Below, in pieces: positions 17,733 to 27,349 of a stretch of 35,384 bases of DNA. Numbering within the stretch: the first letter of the stretch is position 1; the number at the start of each line of letters is the position of its first letter. Where the stretch lies: NCBI RefSeq assembly GCF_001552135.1, contig NZ_BCQP01000091.1, forward strand, positions 1-35,384, read 5' to 3'. The notes below the pieces were generated by a model. It saw nothing but the letters and a program-made list of their open reading frames with translations, was not told the DNA's origin and did not search any database. A program made the position numbers and the translations under genes. This stretch comes from Actinomadura chibensis NBRC 106107 (GTDB taxonomy: Bacteria; Actinomycetota; Actinomycetes; Streptosporangiales; Streptosporangiaceae).

Positions 17733-17785
17733 GGGAGTGGTGTACCCGCGGAGAGCGCGGGTGGCCACTCCCTCTTTCTGTTTGT
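17733..17785 (+). terminator. Rho-independent terminator of tRNA-Leu
   Basis: GGGAGTGG (17733-17740) pairs with CCACTCCC (17765-17772), with an inner ACCCGCG/CGCGGGT stem. It is followed by TCTTTCTGTTTGTCT, one of the best U-tracts in the window. Confidence 0.9.
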
Positions 17786-17863
17786 CTGGGGGGCGACCCC
17801 CAGACCCCCGATGTGGGGGGCTCCGCCCCCACGCCCCCCTGCCGGTTGCGGTCTCTGTCTTGG
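17786..17863. repeat. G/C-run palindromes
   Basis: Nested hairpins such as GGGGG-CGA-CCCCC and GGGGGCTCCGCCCCC follow the tRNA terminator. They look like common GC-rich intergenic palindromes and may add transcription or DNA-structure effects. There is no gene. Confidence 0.5.
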
Positions 17864-17910
17864 TGCGGCTGTCACTTCGGTGCGGGTCGTTCTTTCTTCC
17901 TGGTTGCTGA

Positions 17911-18051
17911 TGGTGCGGGTGGTGCTTCCCCGCCGGGTGCGGGTCGCGCTTCCCTGATGGTGCGGGTGGTGCTTGCCCGGTGGGTGCGGGTCGTGGTTCC
18001 CCGGTGGTGCGGGTGGTGCTTCCCCGGTGGGTGCGGGTCGTGCGTTTCTGG
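17911..18051. repeat. 47-bp tandem repeat, three full copies plus degenerate flanks
   Basis: Three head-to-tail units of 47 bp (17911-17957, 17958-18004, 18005-18051) each begin TGGTGCGGGTGGTGCTT. Within a unit the two halves resemble each other (GTGCGGGTGGTGCTTCCC and GTGCGGGTCG...TTCC). Decayed units continue on both sides (about 17864-17910 and 18052-18095). 47 is not a multiple of three, so the array cannot encode a peptide repeat. It fills the gap between the tRNA terminator and the 3' end of the TerD-fusion gene. Confidence 0.85.
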
Positions 18052-18102
18052 TGGTTGCGGGTGGGGCTTGGGTGGGGTTGCGGTCGTCTTAATCGTGGGC
18101 GT

Positions 18103-19815
18103 TCAGTCTGTTATGTCCAGGCCGTAGCTGCGGGCCAGGTCGGCTAGGCCGTGGTCGTAGCCCTGGCCTATCGCGCGTAGGCGCCAGGACGGGCCGCGGC
18201 GGTAGAGCTCGGCCAGCAGCATTGTGCGTTCGGTGGTTCCTGCGTCGAGGGTGGCCTGGGCGAGCGGGGCCTCGCTGCCGCTGGGGCCGACTGTGATTTC
18301 TATGGCGCCCACCGCGCCGAAGGTCGTTGTGCCGTCGATGGCGGCGGCGATGACGACCTTGTGCACCGCCGGGGAGAGGGTCGCCGTGTCGATGATGATC
18401 GACTGTTCGGCGGGGCCGTCCGCGGACAGGGTGACGGCGCCGTCAGGGGTCTCGGGCGCGCCGTAGAACACGAAGTCCTCGTCGCGGGAGACCTGTTCGT
18501 CGGCGTCCAGAGCGAAGGCGACGACGTCGATCTCGCAGGTCGTCTGGTGGGCCCATGTCGCGGCGACGGTCCACGCGGTCGTGCGTGATGCTAGGTCGGT
18601 CGCACCGCCCCGGGGCAGGACGGGGATCGCGGGCTGCTTGGGTTCCACAGGGGGTGGTGAGGGGCTCAGCGTCCGCAGCCAATTCTCGTCGTGGACGGGC
18701 AGGCCGAGGGAATCGACCCTGGTCATGCGCCGGTCGGTGTCTCCGCCCGGAAGGACGACGACGTCGGTGACGCTGGCGGAGAGGTTGACGGCGGCGGAGC
18801 CGCCGAGTTCGGTGACGCGGAGCCGTGCCGCCGCGGCCTGGTCATGTGAGCCGCCCAGGACGAGTACGCGCCGTCCGGTCAGGCATTTGGGAGGTCGTGT
18901 GGGCGGGGGCGTGGGACGGCCCGTGGGTGTCGGGGGCTTGTGGGGGGTGCCGGGGCGTACGTCCTGGAGTAGGCGCAGGAACGTGGGCTCGTCGATGGTG
19001 GGGACGCGCTCGGCTATCGCGCGTTCGGCCTTGGCGCTGCGAGAGGTCGGATCGTTGGTTACGAGCGCGCTGGTGTGGCGGCTGACCGTGGACATCATGT
19101 TCAGTCCCGTTGCCGCCGCCTTGGCCGTCAGGTCGGGGCGGGGTGTTCGGGTGTCGCCGGTGATGGCGATCTTCATTCCCTGGACGAGTGGGCCGCCGGT
19201 GGTGAGGCGTCCGGGGTTGCGGTAGGCGCAGGGGATTTTGGGGGTGCGGGGGCGGACGGCGGTTTGGCGGGGTGGGCAGGGCACTAACGGCAACTGGAGG
19301 CCTAGTCGGGCCGCGGCCGTCAGCGAGCCGTGCAGCACTCCGGCCAGGACGCGGGTGTCGTCCACCGCGTCGTGCGCTTTGGTCTGGACGACGCCGTAGT
19401 GCGCCGCCAGTGTCCCCAGGCGCATGTTGGGTGTGGGCGGGGACAGGCGGCGGTTGAGGGCGAGGGTGCACAGCCGCTGGTCGACCGGGAGGCGCAGCCC
19501 GGCGCGGGCGAACTCGTGCGCGAGGAAGTCGTAGTCGAAACGCGCGTTGTGGGCGACCATCACGCGGCCGTCGAGCAGGGCGGCGACCCTAGGGCCGATC
19601 TGCTCGAACTTGGGCGAGCCGACGAGACGTTCGCTGGTCAGGCCGTGGACGTGGACGGGTCCGGGATCACAGCCCGGATTCAGTAAGGAGGAAAACTGGG
19701 CCGCCACCCGTCCGTCGGCATTGATCGTCATCAGGGCGATGGACAGGATGCGGTGCTCGGCGGGTCGGAAGCCGGAGGTCTCCACATCGACCAGGGCCCA
19801 GTCGTAACCCAACAT
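18103..19815 (-). CDS. DnaQ-like exonuclease - BRCT - BRCT - TerD fusion protein
   Basis: 570 residues in four modules. Residues 5-165 form a DEDDh 3'-5' exonuclease with D10, E12 (LVDVETSG), D94 (HNARFD), H148 and D153 (AHDAVDDT). Two BRCT-like domains follow at about 213-285 (MKIAITGDTRTPR...ALVTND) and 310-385 (CLTGRRVLVLGG...DVVVLPGG...ENWL). Residues ~412-568 form a TerD domain, with the calcium-site region DADEQVSRDEDFVFYG and the ending WRLRAIGQGYDHGLADLARSYGLD. TerD proteins belong to tellurite, stress and phage-resistance systems; exonuclease and BRCT modules point to DNA repair. It stands alone, convergent with the tRNA region. Cytoplasmic. Confidence 0.88.
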   Translation of the reverse strand: MLGYDWALVDVETSGFRPAEHRILSIALMTINADGRVAAQFSSLLNPGCDPGPVHVHGLTSERLVGSPKFEQIGPRVAALLDGRVMVAHNARFDYDFLAHEFARAGLRLPVDQRLCTLALNRRLSPPTPNMRLGTLAAHYGVVQTKAHDAVDDTRVLAGVLHGSLTAAARLGLQLPLVPCPPRQTAVRPRTPKIPCAYRNPGRLTTGGPLVQGMKIAITGDTRTPRPDLTAKAAATGLNMMSTVSRHTSALVTNDPTSRSAKAERAIAERVPTIDEPTFLRLLQDVRPGTPHKPPTPTGRPTPPPTRPPKCLTGRRVLVLGGSHDQAAAARLRVTELGGSAAVNLSASVTDVVVLPGGDTDRRMTRVDSLGLPVHDENWLRTLSPSPPPVEPKQPAIPVLPRGGATDLASRTTAWTVAATWAHQTTCEIDVVAFALDADEQVSRDEDFVFYGAPETPDGAVTLSADGPAEQSIIIDTATLSPAVHKVVIAAAIDGTTTFGAVGAIEITVGPSGSEAPLAQATLDAGTTERTMLLAELYRRGPSWRLRAIGQGYDHGLADLARSYGLDITD

Positions 19816-19925
19816 GGAAGGCGCGTGTCCAAACGATCAATGTCGCGTGCCCCCGAATGCTAACGGTGTAATTCCGCGCGCGGCCAGATCGTAGAGTTGC
19901 CCCTTTCGGCCATTTAGGAGGCGGG

Positions 19926-21221
19926 TTGGGCGGGCAGGCGGCGGTGGACGCTCTGTGTCGGCGGTGGCGAACCGGTGGTGAGGGTCTCGACGCGCTGCGG
20001 GAGTTCGGGCGGACGCTGGCGGAGCTGCTGCGCGCCGGAGGCGGCCTGGACGTCGATCTGCGCGGTGCGGTCGTGGTGGACGGCCGGTTCGCGGAATGCG
20101 CGTTCGGCGCCGTGGACTTCTCCGACGTGCGGTTCGTCGGCGATGTGGACTTCGCGGGGGCGCGGTTCGGCGGGCAGGCGGTGTTCCAGCGCGTGCTGTG
20201 CGAGGGAGACGCGGAGTTCGGCGGGGCCGCCTTCGCGGGGGCGGCGGTGTTCGGGCGTGCCCGGTTCCGGGGCGCGGCCGGGTTCGCGGGGGCGCGGTTC
20301 GCCGATCTGGCGTGGTTCGGGCGCGGCGAGGACGGGCTGTCGGAGGAGGACCCCGCCTGGGACGACGTCGAGAACGCGGTCACGCCCGCCTGGCAGGAGC
20401 CCAACGAGGACGATCCGCACTGGCCGCTGGCCGTCCTCGACTTCGACTACCAGGAGTGGATCGAGGGCGGTGACGGTGCCCGCTTCGCCGGTCCGGTCAC
20501 CTTCCGGGACGCCGGGTTCGCCGCGGACGCCTGGTTCGGCAAGGCCCGGTTCGGCGCCGCCGCGGACTTCACCGGCGCGTCCTTCGGCGGCCCCGTCCAC
20601 CTGGTGGCCCCGACCGTCGACCTGGCGGGTGCCCGCGCCGAGGCCGCCGACCACGAGTGGCCCTTCGGCTGGCGCCTCCGCGATGGCGAGCTGGTCGCCG
20701 ACCCTGGTCGGTGTCGGCTGGCCGACCCCGACCCTTTCGCGCGGTTGGCGGGCGTGGAGCTGCTCGCCTCGGTCGGCGACGCCGAGCCGGCGGCCCGCGC
20801 GGGGGTGGCCCGCGCGCTGTGCGAGTACCTGCGTGTGCCGCTGACCTTCGCCGTCACCGGGCCGCTGACGCCGCAGGAGGCCGCGGAGTTGCGCGCGCGG
20901 CGGGCCGCGCAGGAGGCGCTCGCCTCCCGCGCCCGTCCCGGCGGCTGGCCGGAGCTCTCCTTGCACCTGTCCGGCGCGACGCTCGTCGACCTGGACCTCA
21001 GCGGCGTCTCGGTCGGCTACGGCGACTTCTGCGGCGCCCAGTTCCACGGCACGACCGACTTCGCGGGGGCGGTCTTCGAGCGCGCCGACTTCTGCCTGCC
21101 CGGCTCGTCCGAGGGCCGCGCGACCTTCCACGGCCCGGCCGACTTCACGGGGGCGCGGCTGTCGCGCCACCACGGGCGCTCTGGCCTGGATCACTGCCGG
21201 TTCCACGCCGGCGCCCCTTGA
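19926..21221 (+). CDS. Pentapeptide-repeat protein with interrupted repeat blocks
   Basis: 431 residues. Pentapeptide-like repeats of the form (V/D)DF.GA.F.G occur in three blocks: about 54-130, 184-222 and 348-425. Between them lie an acidic insert (133-183) and a helical segment (~271-335), whose VELLASVGDAEPAARAGVARALCEYLR resembles the helical signature of actinobacterial pentapeptide-repeat and HEAT-like proteins. Repeats fold as a right-handed quadrilateral helix that can mimic DNA or mediate protein contacts. There are no membrane segments. The TTG start at 19926 is supported by AGGAGG 4-5 nt upstream. It is divergent from the TerD-fusion gene across 110 nt. Function unknown. Confidence 0.82.
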   Translation: MGGQAAVDALCRRWRTGGEGLDALREFGRTLAELLRAGGGLDVDLRGAVVVDGRFAECAFGAVDFSDVRFVGDVDFAGARFGGQAVFQRVLCEGDAEFGGAAFAGAAVFGRARFRGAAGFAGARFADLAWFGRGEDGLSEEDPAWDDVENAVTPAWQEPNEDDPHWPLAVLDFDYQEWIEGGDGARFAGPVTFRDAGFAADAWFGKARFGAAADFTGASFGGPVHLVAPTVDLAGARAEAADHEWPFGWRLRDGELVADPGRCRLADPDPFARLAGVELLASVGDAEPAARAGVARALCEYLRVPLTFAVTGPLTPQEAAELRARRAAQEALASRARPGGWPELSLHLSGATLVDLDLSGVSVGYGDFCGAQFHGTTDFAGAVFERADFCLPGSSEGRATFHGPADFTGARLSRHHGRSGLDHCRFHAGAP

Positions 21222-21399
21222 TCCCGCGCGGCGGGTGTAACGCGGGTTGGGGGGAGGCGTCAATCGGTCTTGTGGGTGATCTTGCCGGGTGGAGGTCCGG
21301 TCCGGTGGTGGATCACGGGGGCCGGTGGGGCGAACAAGAATCGGTGGTCCAATCCGCGCCTTTCGCGGATAAGGCACCGATCCCCACGAAGGGAACCGT
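21222..21399. promoter_or_regulatory. Intergenic region upstream of the TAP-like peptidase
   Basis: 178 nt without a gene. It contains an inverted repeat TCCGCG...CGCGGA near 21353-21370 and a good AAGGGAA ribosome site just before the ATG at 21400. No clear promoter hexamers are recognised. Confidence 0.3.
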
Positions 21400-23196
21400 A
21401 TGCGCCTCAGACACAGGATCCTCGCGGCCGGAATCGCGGGTGCGGCGCTCGTGCCCGCCTTAGCCGTCACCGCCCTCGCCAGCCCGGGCGCCCGGGCCGG
21501 CGACGTGACGAGCCCGGTCGAGAAGAAGCGCGTCGACAGTGTGCCCACCCCGAAGCTCGCCTGGTACAAGTGCTACGAGATCGCGGAATGCGCGACCGTC
21601 CGGCTGCCTCTGGACTATGACGACCCGAAGGGCGCGACCACCGAGATAGCCGTCCTGAGAGTGAAGGCGCGGAACGCCAAGAAGAGGGTCGGCAGCCTGT
21701 TCGTCAACCCGGGCGGGCCCGGCGGGCAGGGCACCGCCCTCGCCTACCAGGCGGGCCAGTTCCTCGGCGCGGACGTCCTCGACCGGTTCGACGTCGTCGG
21801 GTTCGACCCGCGCGGCATCGGGTTCAGCTCCAACGTGGCCTGCTTCAAGTCCACGAAGGACCAGACGCTCGCGCTGGACGGCCTGAACGTCGCGTTCCCG
21901 GTGGGCGCGAAGCAGGAGGCCGCCTACATCAAGTCGGCGACGGCGCTCGCCAAGGGCTGCTCGACGACCGGGAAGAAGCTGGCGGGCGCGATGTCCACCG
22001 CCGAGGCGGCGCGCGACATGGACGTCCTGCGCCGCTCCGTCGGCGACAAGAAGCTGACCTACCTCGGCTTCAGCTACGGCACGGCGCTCGGCCAGTACTA
22101 CGCGAACATGTTCCCGGACCGGCTGCGCGCCGTGGTCGTGGACGGCGTCCTCAACCCCGTCTCCTGGACGGGGACGAAGAAGACGTCCGGCCAGATCCTG
22201 GACGACCGGCTCCGCTCCGCCGACGGCGCGTACAAGGCGCTGAAGGAGATCCTCGTCCGCTGCGCCAAGGCGGGCAAGGCCAAGTGCCAGTTCGCCGAGT
22301 TCGGGGACCCGGCCAAGAACTTCGACGTCCTCGCCCAGCGGTTGAAGGCGAAGCCCGCCGACATCGAGGGGGAGAAGGTCACCTACGCCGACTTCGTCGG
22401 CGCGACGCTCGGCAACCTGTACGACCCGAGCGGCTACCTGTTCATCGACGCCATGGCGACCGACCTGTGGAAGGCGACGTCGTCCACGTCGACGGCGGCA
22501 CAGGCCGCCAAGGCGCGCAAGGCGCTCGCGGCGACCATCGCGCGGCGCCGGGCCGAGGTCGCGCGGCAGAAGAAGGACGCCGAGAAGGTCACGGCCAAGG
22601 ACTTCCCCTACGACAACGGGCTCGACGCGTTCAGCAGCGTCGTCTGCACCGACGGCCTGCACCCGAAGAAGGCGGGGAGCTGGCCCGCGGCCGTGGCGGC
22701 GTCCGACAAGCGGGCGCCCTACTTCGGGCGCGCGTGGGGCTGGGGCAGCGTCCAGTGCGCCGGTGAGGCGTGGAAGGTCCGCGACGAGGACGCCTACACC
22801 GGGCCGTTCAACCGGAAGACGAACGCGCCCGTCCTGTTCGTCGGGGACTACTACGACCCCGCCACGAACTACGACGACGCCGTCTCGTCCAGCAAGCTGC
22901 TGCCGAACAGCCGGTTGCTGACCAGCGACAGCTGGGGGCACACCGCCTACGGCACGTCGGCGTGCGTGACCAACGCGGTCGAGGGCTACCTCGTCAGCGG
23001 GACGCTGCCGCCCGCGGGCAAGGTGTGCGTCGGCGACGTCCAGCCGTTCGAGGGCGACGGCGGTCCGGCCGTCGCGACCAGGGGACCGGCGGACGCGAGC
23101 GCGATGGCCGCCCGGGCGGGCACCGCCGCGCGCGGTCCGAAGCTGCCCCCGGTGGCGGTTCGGGTTCCGACGTCCATCCTGCTCGGGACGCGCTGA
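21400..23196 (+). CDS. Secreted TAP-like alpha/beta-hydrolase (tripeptidyl aminopeptidase family, S33)
   Basis: 598 residues. A Sec signal peptide (basic start, hydrophobic core to ~27, cleavage near ASPGARA) is followed by an alpha/beta-hydrolase fold. It has the oxyanion motif NPGGPGG (103-109), nucleophile S225 in GFSYGT, and D486 (YYDP) and H514 (SWGHTAYG) within a TAP-like C-terminal domain. Relatives SlpD, SlpE and Tap of Streptomyces remove short peptides from N-termini of secreted proteins. A Gly/Ala-rich ~65-residue C-terminal extension follows. It is convergent with the permease and separated by a terminator. Confidence 0.9.
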   Translation: MRLRHRILAAGIAGAALVPALAVTALASPGARAGDVTSPVEKKRVDSVPTPKLAWYKCYEIAECATVRLPLDYDDPKGATTEIAVLRVKARNAKKRVGSLFVNPGGPGGQGTALAYQAGQFLGADVLDRFDVVGFDPRGIGFSSNVACFKSTKDQTLALDGLNVAFPVGAKQEAAYIKSATALAKGCSTTGKKLAGAMSTAEAARDMDVLRRSVGDKKLTYLGFSYGTALGQYYANMFPDRLRAVVVDGVLNPVSWTGTKKTSGQILDDRLRSADGAYKALKEILVRCAKAGKAKCQFAEFGDPAKNFDVLAQRLKAKPADIEGEKVTYADFVGATLGNLYDPSGYLFIDAMATDLWKATSSTSTAAQAAKARKALAATIARRRAEVARQKKDAEKVTAKDFPYDNGLDAFSSVVCTDGLHPKKAGSWPAAVAASDKRAPYFGRAWGWGSVQCAGEAWKVRDEDAYTGPFNRKTNAPVLFVGDYYDPATNYDDAVSSSKLLPNSRLLTSDSWGHTAYGTSACVTNAVEGYLVSGTLPPAGKVCVGDVQPFEGDGGPAVATRGPADASAMAARAGTAARGPKLPPVAVRVPTSILLGTR

Positions 23197-23213
23197 GCGG
23201 CCGAACGACCGTG

Positions 23214-23257
23214 ACGCCGGGCGGGTCCGTCAAGGGCCCGCCCGGCGTTTCGCTTCC
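23214..23257. terminator. Bidirectional terminator
   Basis: A 12-bp perfect stem (ACGCCGGGCGGG at 23214-23225 with 23237-23248) has an 11-nt loop followed by TTTCGCTTCC. It lies between the convergent peptidase and permease genes. Confidence 0.85.
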
Positions 23258-23264
23258 CGCGTCC

Positions 23265-24503
<1,239 letters not shown>

Positions 24504-24768
24504 CGCCCTCCCGCCCCCGCCGCATCAGGAGAACAGCATTTCTTACACAGGTGAACACCCCGTATCGGCGACGCGCCGTCCGGCGGGCCGGGCCGTCCGC
24601 GTCAACGGGCCGTCTGAATTTCTGTTGGGGTTGAAACCTGGTTACTGACAGGTGCCCGACGTACGGTGTCGCCACGCACGGCGCCTCCACCACCAGGCGC
24701 GTGTCCCCCCGCCAAACCCCCGAGGAAGCCGCCGGTCCCAGCCGGTCGGCGGCGAAAGGTGGCGACAA
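24504..24768. promoter_or_regulatory. Divergent intergenic region, permease and protease
   Basis: 265 nt without a gene. It holds TTGAAA (24631-24636) and the perfect inverted repeat ACCTG-8 nt-CAGGT (24636-24653) in a relatively AT-rich patch, which could be a promoter with an operator. The protease ribosome site AAAGGTGG lies at its end. Roles are inferred. Confidence 0.35.
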
Positions 24769-25815
24769 GTGAACCGAGGTGTGCACCTCAAACGCGTGGT
24801 CCCGCTGCTGGGCGTCGCGGCCGTGGCCGCGCTTCCCGCGTTCGGGACCGTTCCGGCGGCCGCCGCCGCGCGGCCCGTCCCCCCGGCCGGGCAGCCGCTC
24901 GGCGCGTTCGCCGACCGGCTCACCGGACGGCTCGGCGCCGAGGCCGCGGGCGCCTACGTCGACCGGGACGGCCGCCTGGTCGTCAACGTCACGACCCCCG
25001 CCGCCGCGCGGCGGGTGACCGCCGCCGGTGCGACGCCCCGCGTCGTCGCGCACGGCATCGCGCGGCTCGACGCGTCCAAGAGCGCGCTCGACCGGTTCGC
25101 GGGCAGCCCCGGAGCGGTCGGCCTGGCCTGGGGCGTGGACGTGGTCGCCAACGCCGTCGTGGTCAGCGTCCCGGCGAACGACCGGGACGCGGCGACGAAC
25201 GCGCTGGTCAGACGTGCCCGCGCGCTGGGCGACACGGTCCGGATCAGGCGCGTGCCCGGCGCGGCGCGGCCGATGCTCGGGCCCGGCGACGCGATCACGA
25301 CCGGCGGCTCGCGCTGCTCGGTGTCGGTGATCGGCACGGGCGGCGGCGCCGACTACGTCGTGACGGCCGGGCACTGCACCCGCATCGGGACGACGTGGTC
25401 GACGTCCGGCGGCGAGCAGATCGGCACCACGCAGGCGAGCAGTTTCCCGGGCAACGACTACGGGACGATCCGCGTCACGAACGGGTCGCTGCAGGTGTCC
25501 AACGCCAACCTGACCGAGGTCGGCAGGCCGCCCGCCGGGTCGCAGGTCATCAAGAAGGGCTCGACCACCGGCACCACCTCCGGCCGGATCGTCGGCTACG
25601 ACCGCACGGTCAACTACCAGGAGGGCACGGTCAGCGGCCTGATCGAGACGACCGCGTGCACGCAGCCGGGCGACAGCGGCGGCTCGCTGCAGAGCGGGAG
25701 CACCGCCGTCGGCATCACGTCCGGCGGGCGGACGGGCGGCTGCACGGCCAACTACCAGTCCTATTTCCAGCCCGTGGACGAGGCGCTCCAGTCCCAGGGC
25801 CTCACCCTCAAATAA
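24769..25815 (+). CDS. Secreted S1-family serine protease (streptogrisin/alpha-lytic type)
   Basis: 348-residue preproprotein. The signal peptide spans about 1-34 (AAAA cleavage region), with a propeptide to about 172 that acts as folding chaperone. The chymotrypsin-like mature domain starts near GDAITTGGSRCSV. The triad is H202 (TAGHC), D230 (NDYG) and S303 (PGDSGGS). Four cysteines suit two disulfides, C183-C203 and C297-C325. The GTG start at 24769 follows AAAGGTGG by about 8 nt and begins the signal peptide; the open frame upstream to 24652 is Arg-rich and unlikely to be translated. Confidence 0.92.
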   Translation: MNRGVHLKRVVPLLGVAAVAALPAFGTVPAAAAARPVPPAGQPLGAFADRLTGRLGAEAAGAYVDRDGRLVVNVTTPAAARRVTAAGATPRVVAHGIARLDASKSALDRFAGSPGAVGLAWGVDVVANAVVVSVPANDRDAATNALVRRARALGDTVRIRRVPGAARPMLGPGDAITTGGSRCSVSVIGTGGGADYVVTAGHCTRIGTTWSTSGGEQIGTTQASSFPGNDYGTIRVTNGSLQVSNANLTEVGRPPAGSQVIKKGSTTGTTSGRIVGYDRTVNYQEGTVSGLIETTACTQPGDSGGSLQSGSTAVGITSGGRTGGCTANYQSYFQPVDEALQSQGLTLK

Positions 25816-25839
25816 CAGCCCAACCGAACGGAGCATTCG

Positions 25840-25880
25840 GGCGGGGCTCCCGGAAGGTCGGGAGCCCCGCCGTTCGTGTC
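25840..25880. terminator. Terminator after the serine protease
   Basis: A 13-bp stem (25840-25852 with 25859-25871, arm GGCGGGGCTCCCG) has a 6-nt loop followed by GTTCGTGT. It lies between the convergent protease and MerR genes. Confidence 0.85.
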
Positions 25881-25890
25881 CGGCGGGACC

Positions 25891-26265
25891 TCAGTCCTGC
25901 GGGACCAGCCCGACCCGGGCGGCGAGCCGTTCGCGCTGCCCGGTGAGCCGGGCGATCTCGGCGTCGAGCGCGTCCAGCCGCCGCCGGGCGACGCCGGAGC
26001 CGCGCCCGCAGGCCGTGGGCGAGGGCGGGGCGCCGCCGTTCTCGTCCAGCAGGTGGAGCATGTCGGCGCAGACGCGGAGGTCCTCGACGGTCAGGCCCAT
26101 CGACAGGAGCACGCGGATGGTCCGGACGCGGCGCACCTCGGCCGGGCCGTAGCGGCGCTGCCCGCCCGCCGTGCGGTCCGGCGGCGGCAGCAGTCCGCGC
26201 TGCTCGTAGAAGCGCAGTGCGCGCGGGGTGGTCCCGGCCGCCGCGGCGGCGTCGCTGATCCGCAT
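25891..26265 (-). CDS. MerR family transcriptional regulator
   Basis: 124 residues. The N-terminal MerR helix-turn-helix (RISDAAAAAGTTPRALRFYEQRGLLPPP...QRRYGPAEVRRV) is followed by the long dimerisation helix and a short C-terminal effector region. It holds two cysteines, C66 and the one in TACGRG, without a recognisable metal-site pattern. It lies 36 nt downstream of the MDR reductase gene in the same direction, and a MerR-type promoter precedes that gene, so it probably autoregulates the pair. The inducer is unknown; an electrophile or oxidant is plausible. Confidence 0.9.
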   Translation of the reverse strand: MRISDAAAAAGTTPRALRFYEQRGLLPPPDRTAGGQRRYGPAEVRRVRTIRVLLSMGLTVEDLRVCADMLHLLDENGGAPPSPTACGRGSGVARRRLDALDAEIARLTGQRERLAARVGLVPQD

Positions 26266-26301
26266 CAGTCCTCCGGTGTCGTCCGCCGGGGACCGCCGCC
26301 G

Positions 26302-27312
26302 CTACAGCTCCACGATGACGGTCCCCAGGTGCCGTCCTGCGATCGCTTCGTGCAACGCGCGCGGGGCGCTCTCGATGCCCGCGAACCGGACCTCGGGCAG
26401 GACGATCTCGCCGGAGCGCAGCCAGCCGCCGAGGCGGCGGGCCCACTCGGCGTCCAGCGCCGGGTCCGCGCCGCCGAAGCCGCGCAGCTCGACCCGCTTG
26501 ACGATCAGCTCGAACGTGTCCAGCTCGACCGGGGACGTGGTGCCGGGACGGTCCGCCGCGAGCTGCCCCGCCAGCGCCCCGACCAGGACGATCCGCGCCC
26601 TCGGCCGGGCCACCGAGACCGCGGCGCGGAGCTGCTCGCCGCCGACGTTGTCCACGACCACGTCGACGCCGTCCGGCGCGGCCTCCGCGAGCCGCGCCTC
26701 GAAGGACCCGTCCCCGCGCAGCACGGCGGCGTCGTAGCCCAGTTCGGCGACCATCCGCTTCGCCTTCTCCGGCGAGCCGGTGCTGCCGACGACCCGGCCC
26801 GCGCCGAGCAACCGGGCGACCTGGCCCGCGACCGAGCCGACGCCGCCCGCGCCGCCGGACACGAACACGGTCTCGCCGGGGCGCGGCCGCGCGTCCCGGA
26901 CCAGCGCCGCGTACGCGATCGCGCCCTGGCCGAGGTGGGCCGCCGGGTCGGGGAGCCCGCCGTCCAGCGGCGCGCACTGGTCGGCGGGGACGGCCGCGTA
27001 CTCGCGCCAGCCCTGCCAGTGCTGGACGAGGTCCCCCGCCCGCAGCCCGCTGCCGTCCGGCGCGGACACGACTTCGCCGACCGCCTTCCCGAACAGCGCG
27101 TCGCCGGGGTTCAGCGGCGGGAACGGCGCGCCCTTCACGCTCCCGGCGATGACCGTCCGCAGGGCGGGGAAGACGTGGAAGAAGCGGTTCCGGACGAGCA
27201 CCTCGCCGTCCCCCGGCACCGGTACCGGCACCTGGACGACGGTGAAGTGCTCCGGCTCCGGCAGGCCGTCCGGCCGGACGGCGAGCCGGACTTCACGCGA
27301 GGTATCGGGCAT
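26302..27312 (-). CDS. NADP-dependent medium-chain oxidoreductase (2-alkenal/prostaglandin reductase-like)
   Basis: 336 residues of the zinc-less MDR family: a GroES-like N-terminal domain and a Rossmann domain with GGAGGVGSVAG (153-163) and SPEKAKRMVAELGYDAA. Zinc ligands are absent. Relatives (CurA, leukotriene B4 12-hydroxydehydrogenase) reduce alpha,beta-unsaturated carbonyls with NADPH. The ATG at 27312 is chosen because GGGAGAG is well placed and the protein begins MPDTSREVRLAVRP; the upstream frame runs through the promoter. First gene of a two-gene operon with merR. Confidence 0.9.
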   Translation of the reverse strand: MPDTSREVRLAVRPDGLPEPEHFTVVQVPVPVPGDGEVLVRNRFFHVFPALRTVIAGSVKGAPFPPLNPGDALFGKAVGEVVSAPDGSGLRAGDLVQHWQGWREYAAVPADQCAPLDGGLPDPAAHLGQGAIAYAALVRDARPRPGETVFVSGGAGGVGSVAGQVARLLGAGRVVGSTGSPEKAKRMVAELGYDAAVLRGDGSFEARLAEAAPDGVDVVVDNVGGEQLRAAVSVARPRARIVLVGALAGQLAADRPGTTSPVELDTFELIVKRVELRGFGGADPALDAEWARRLGGWLRSGEIVLPEVRFAGIESAPRALHEAIAGRHLGTVIVEL

Positions 27313-27349
27313 CGGCACTCTCCCAGGTCGGTTCCACGACGGCCCCGCG

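Noticed and set aside
17864..18095. Possible CRISPR array
   Set aside because: The repeats are contiguous with no unique spacers, and no cas gene is present in the window.
17696..18127. Forward open frame across the tRNA end and the 47-bp repeats
   Set aside because: It begins inside the tRNA and crosses a terminator. The 47-bp period changes frame at each unit, and no ribosome site or GC3 pattern supports coding.
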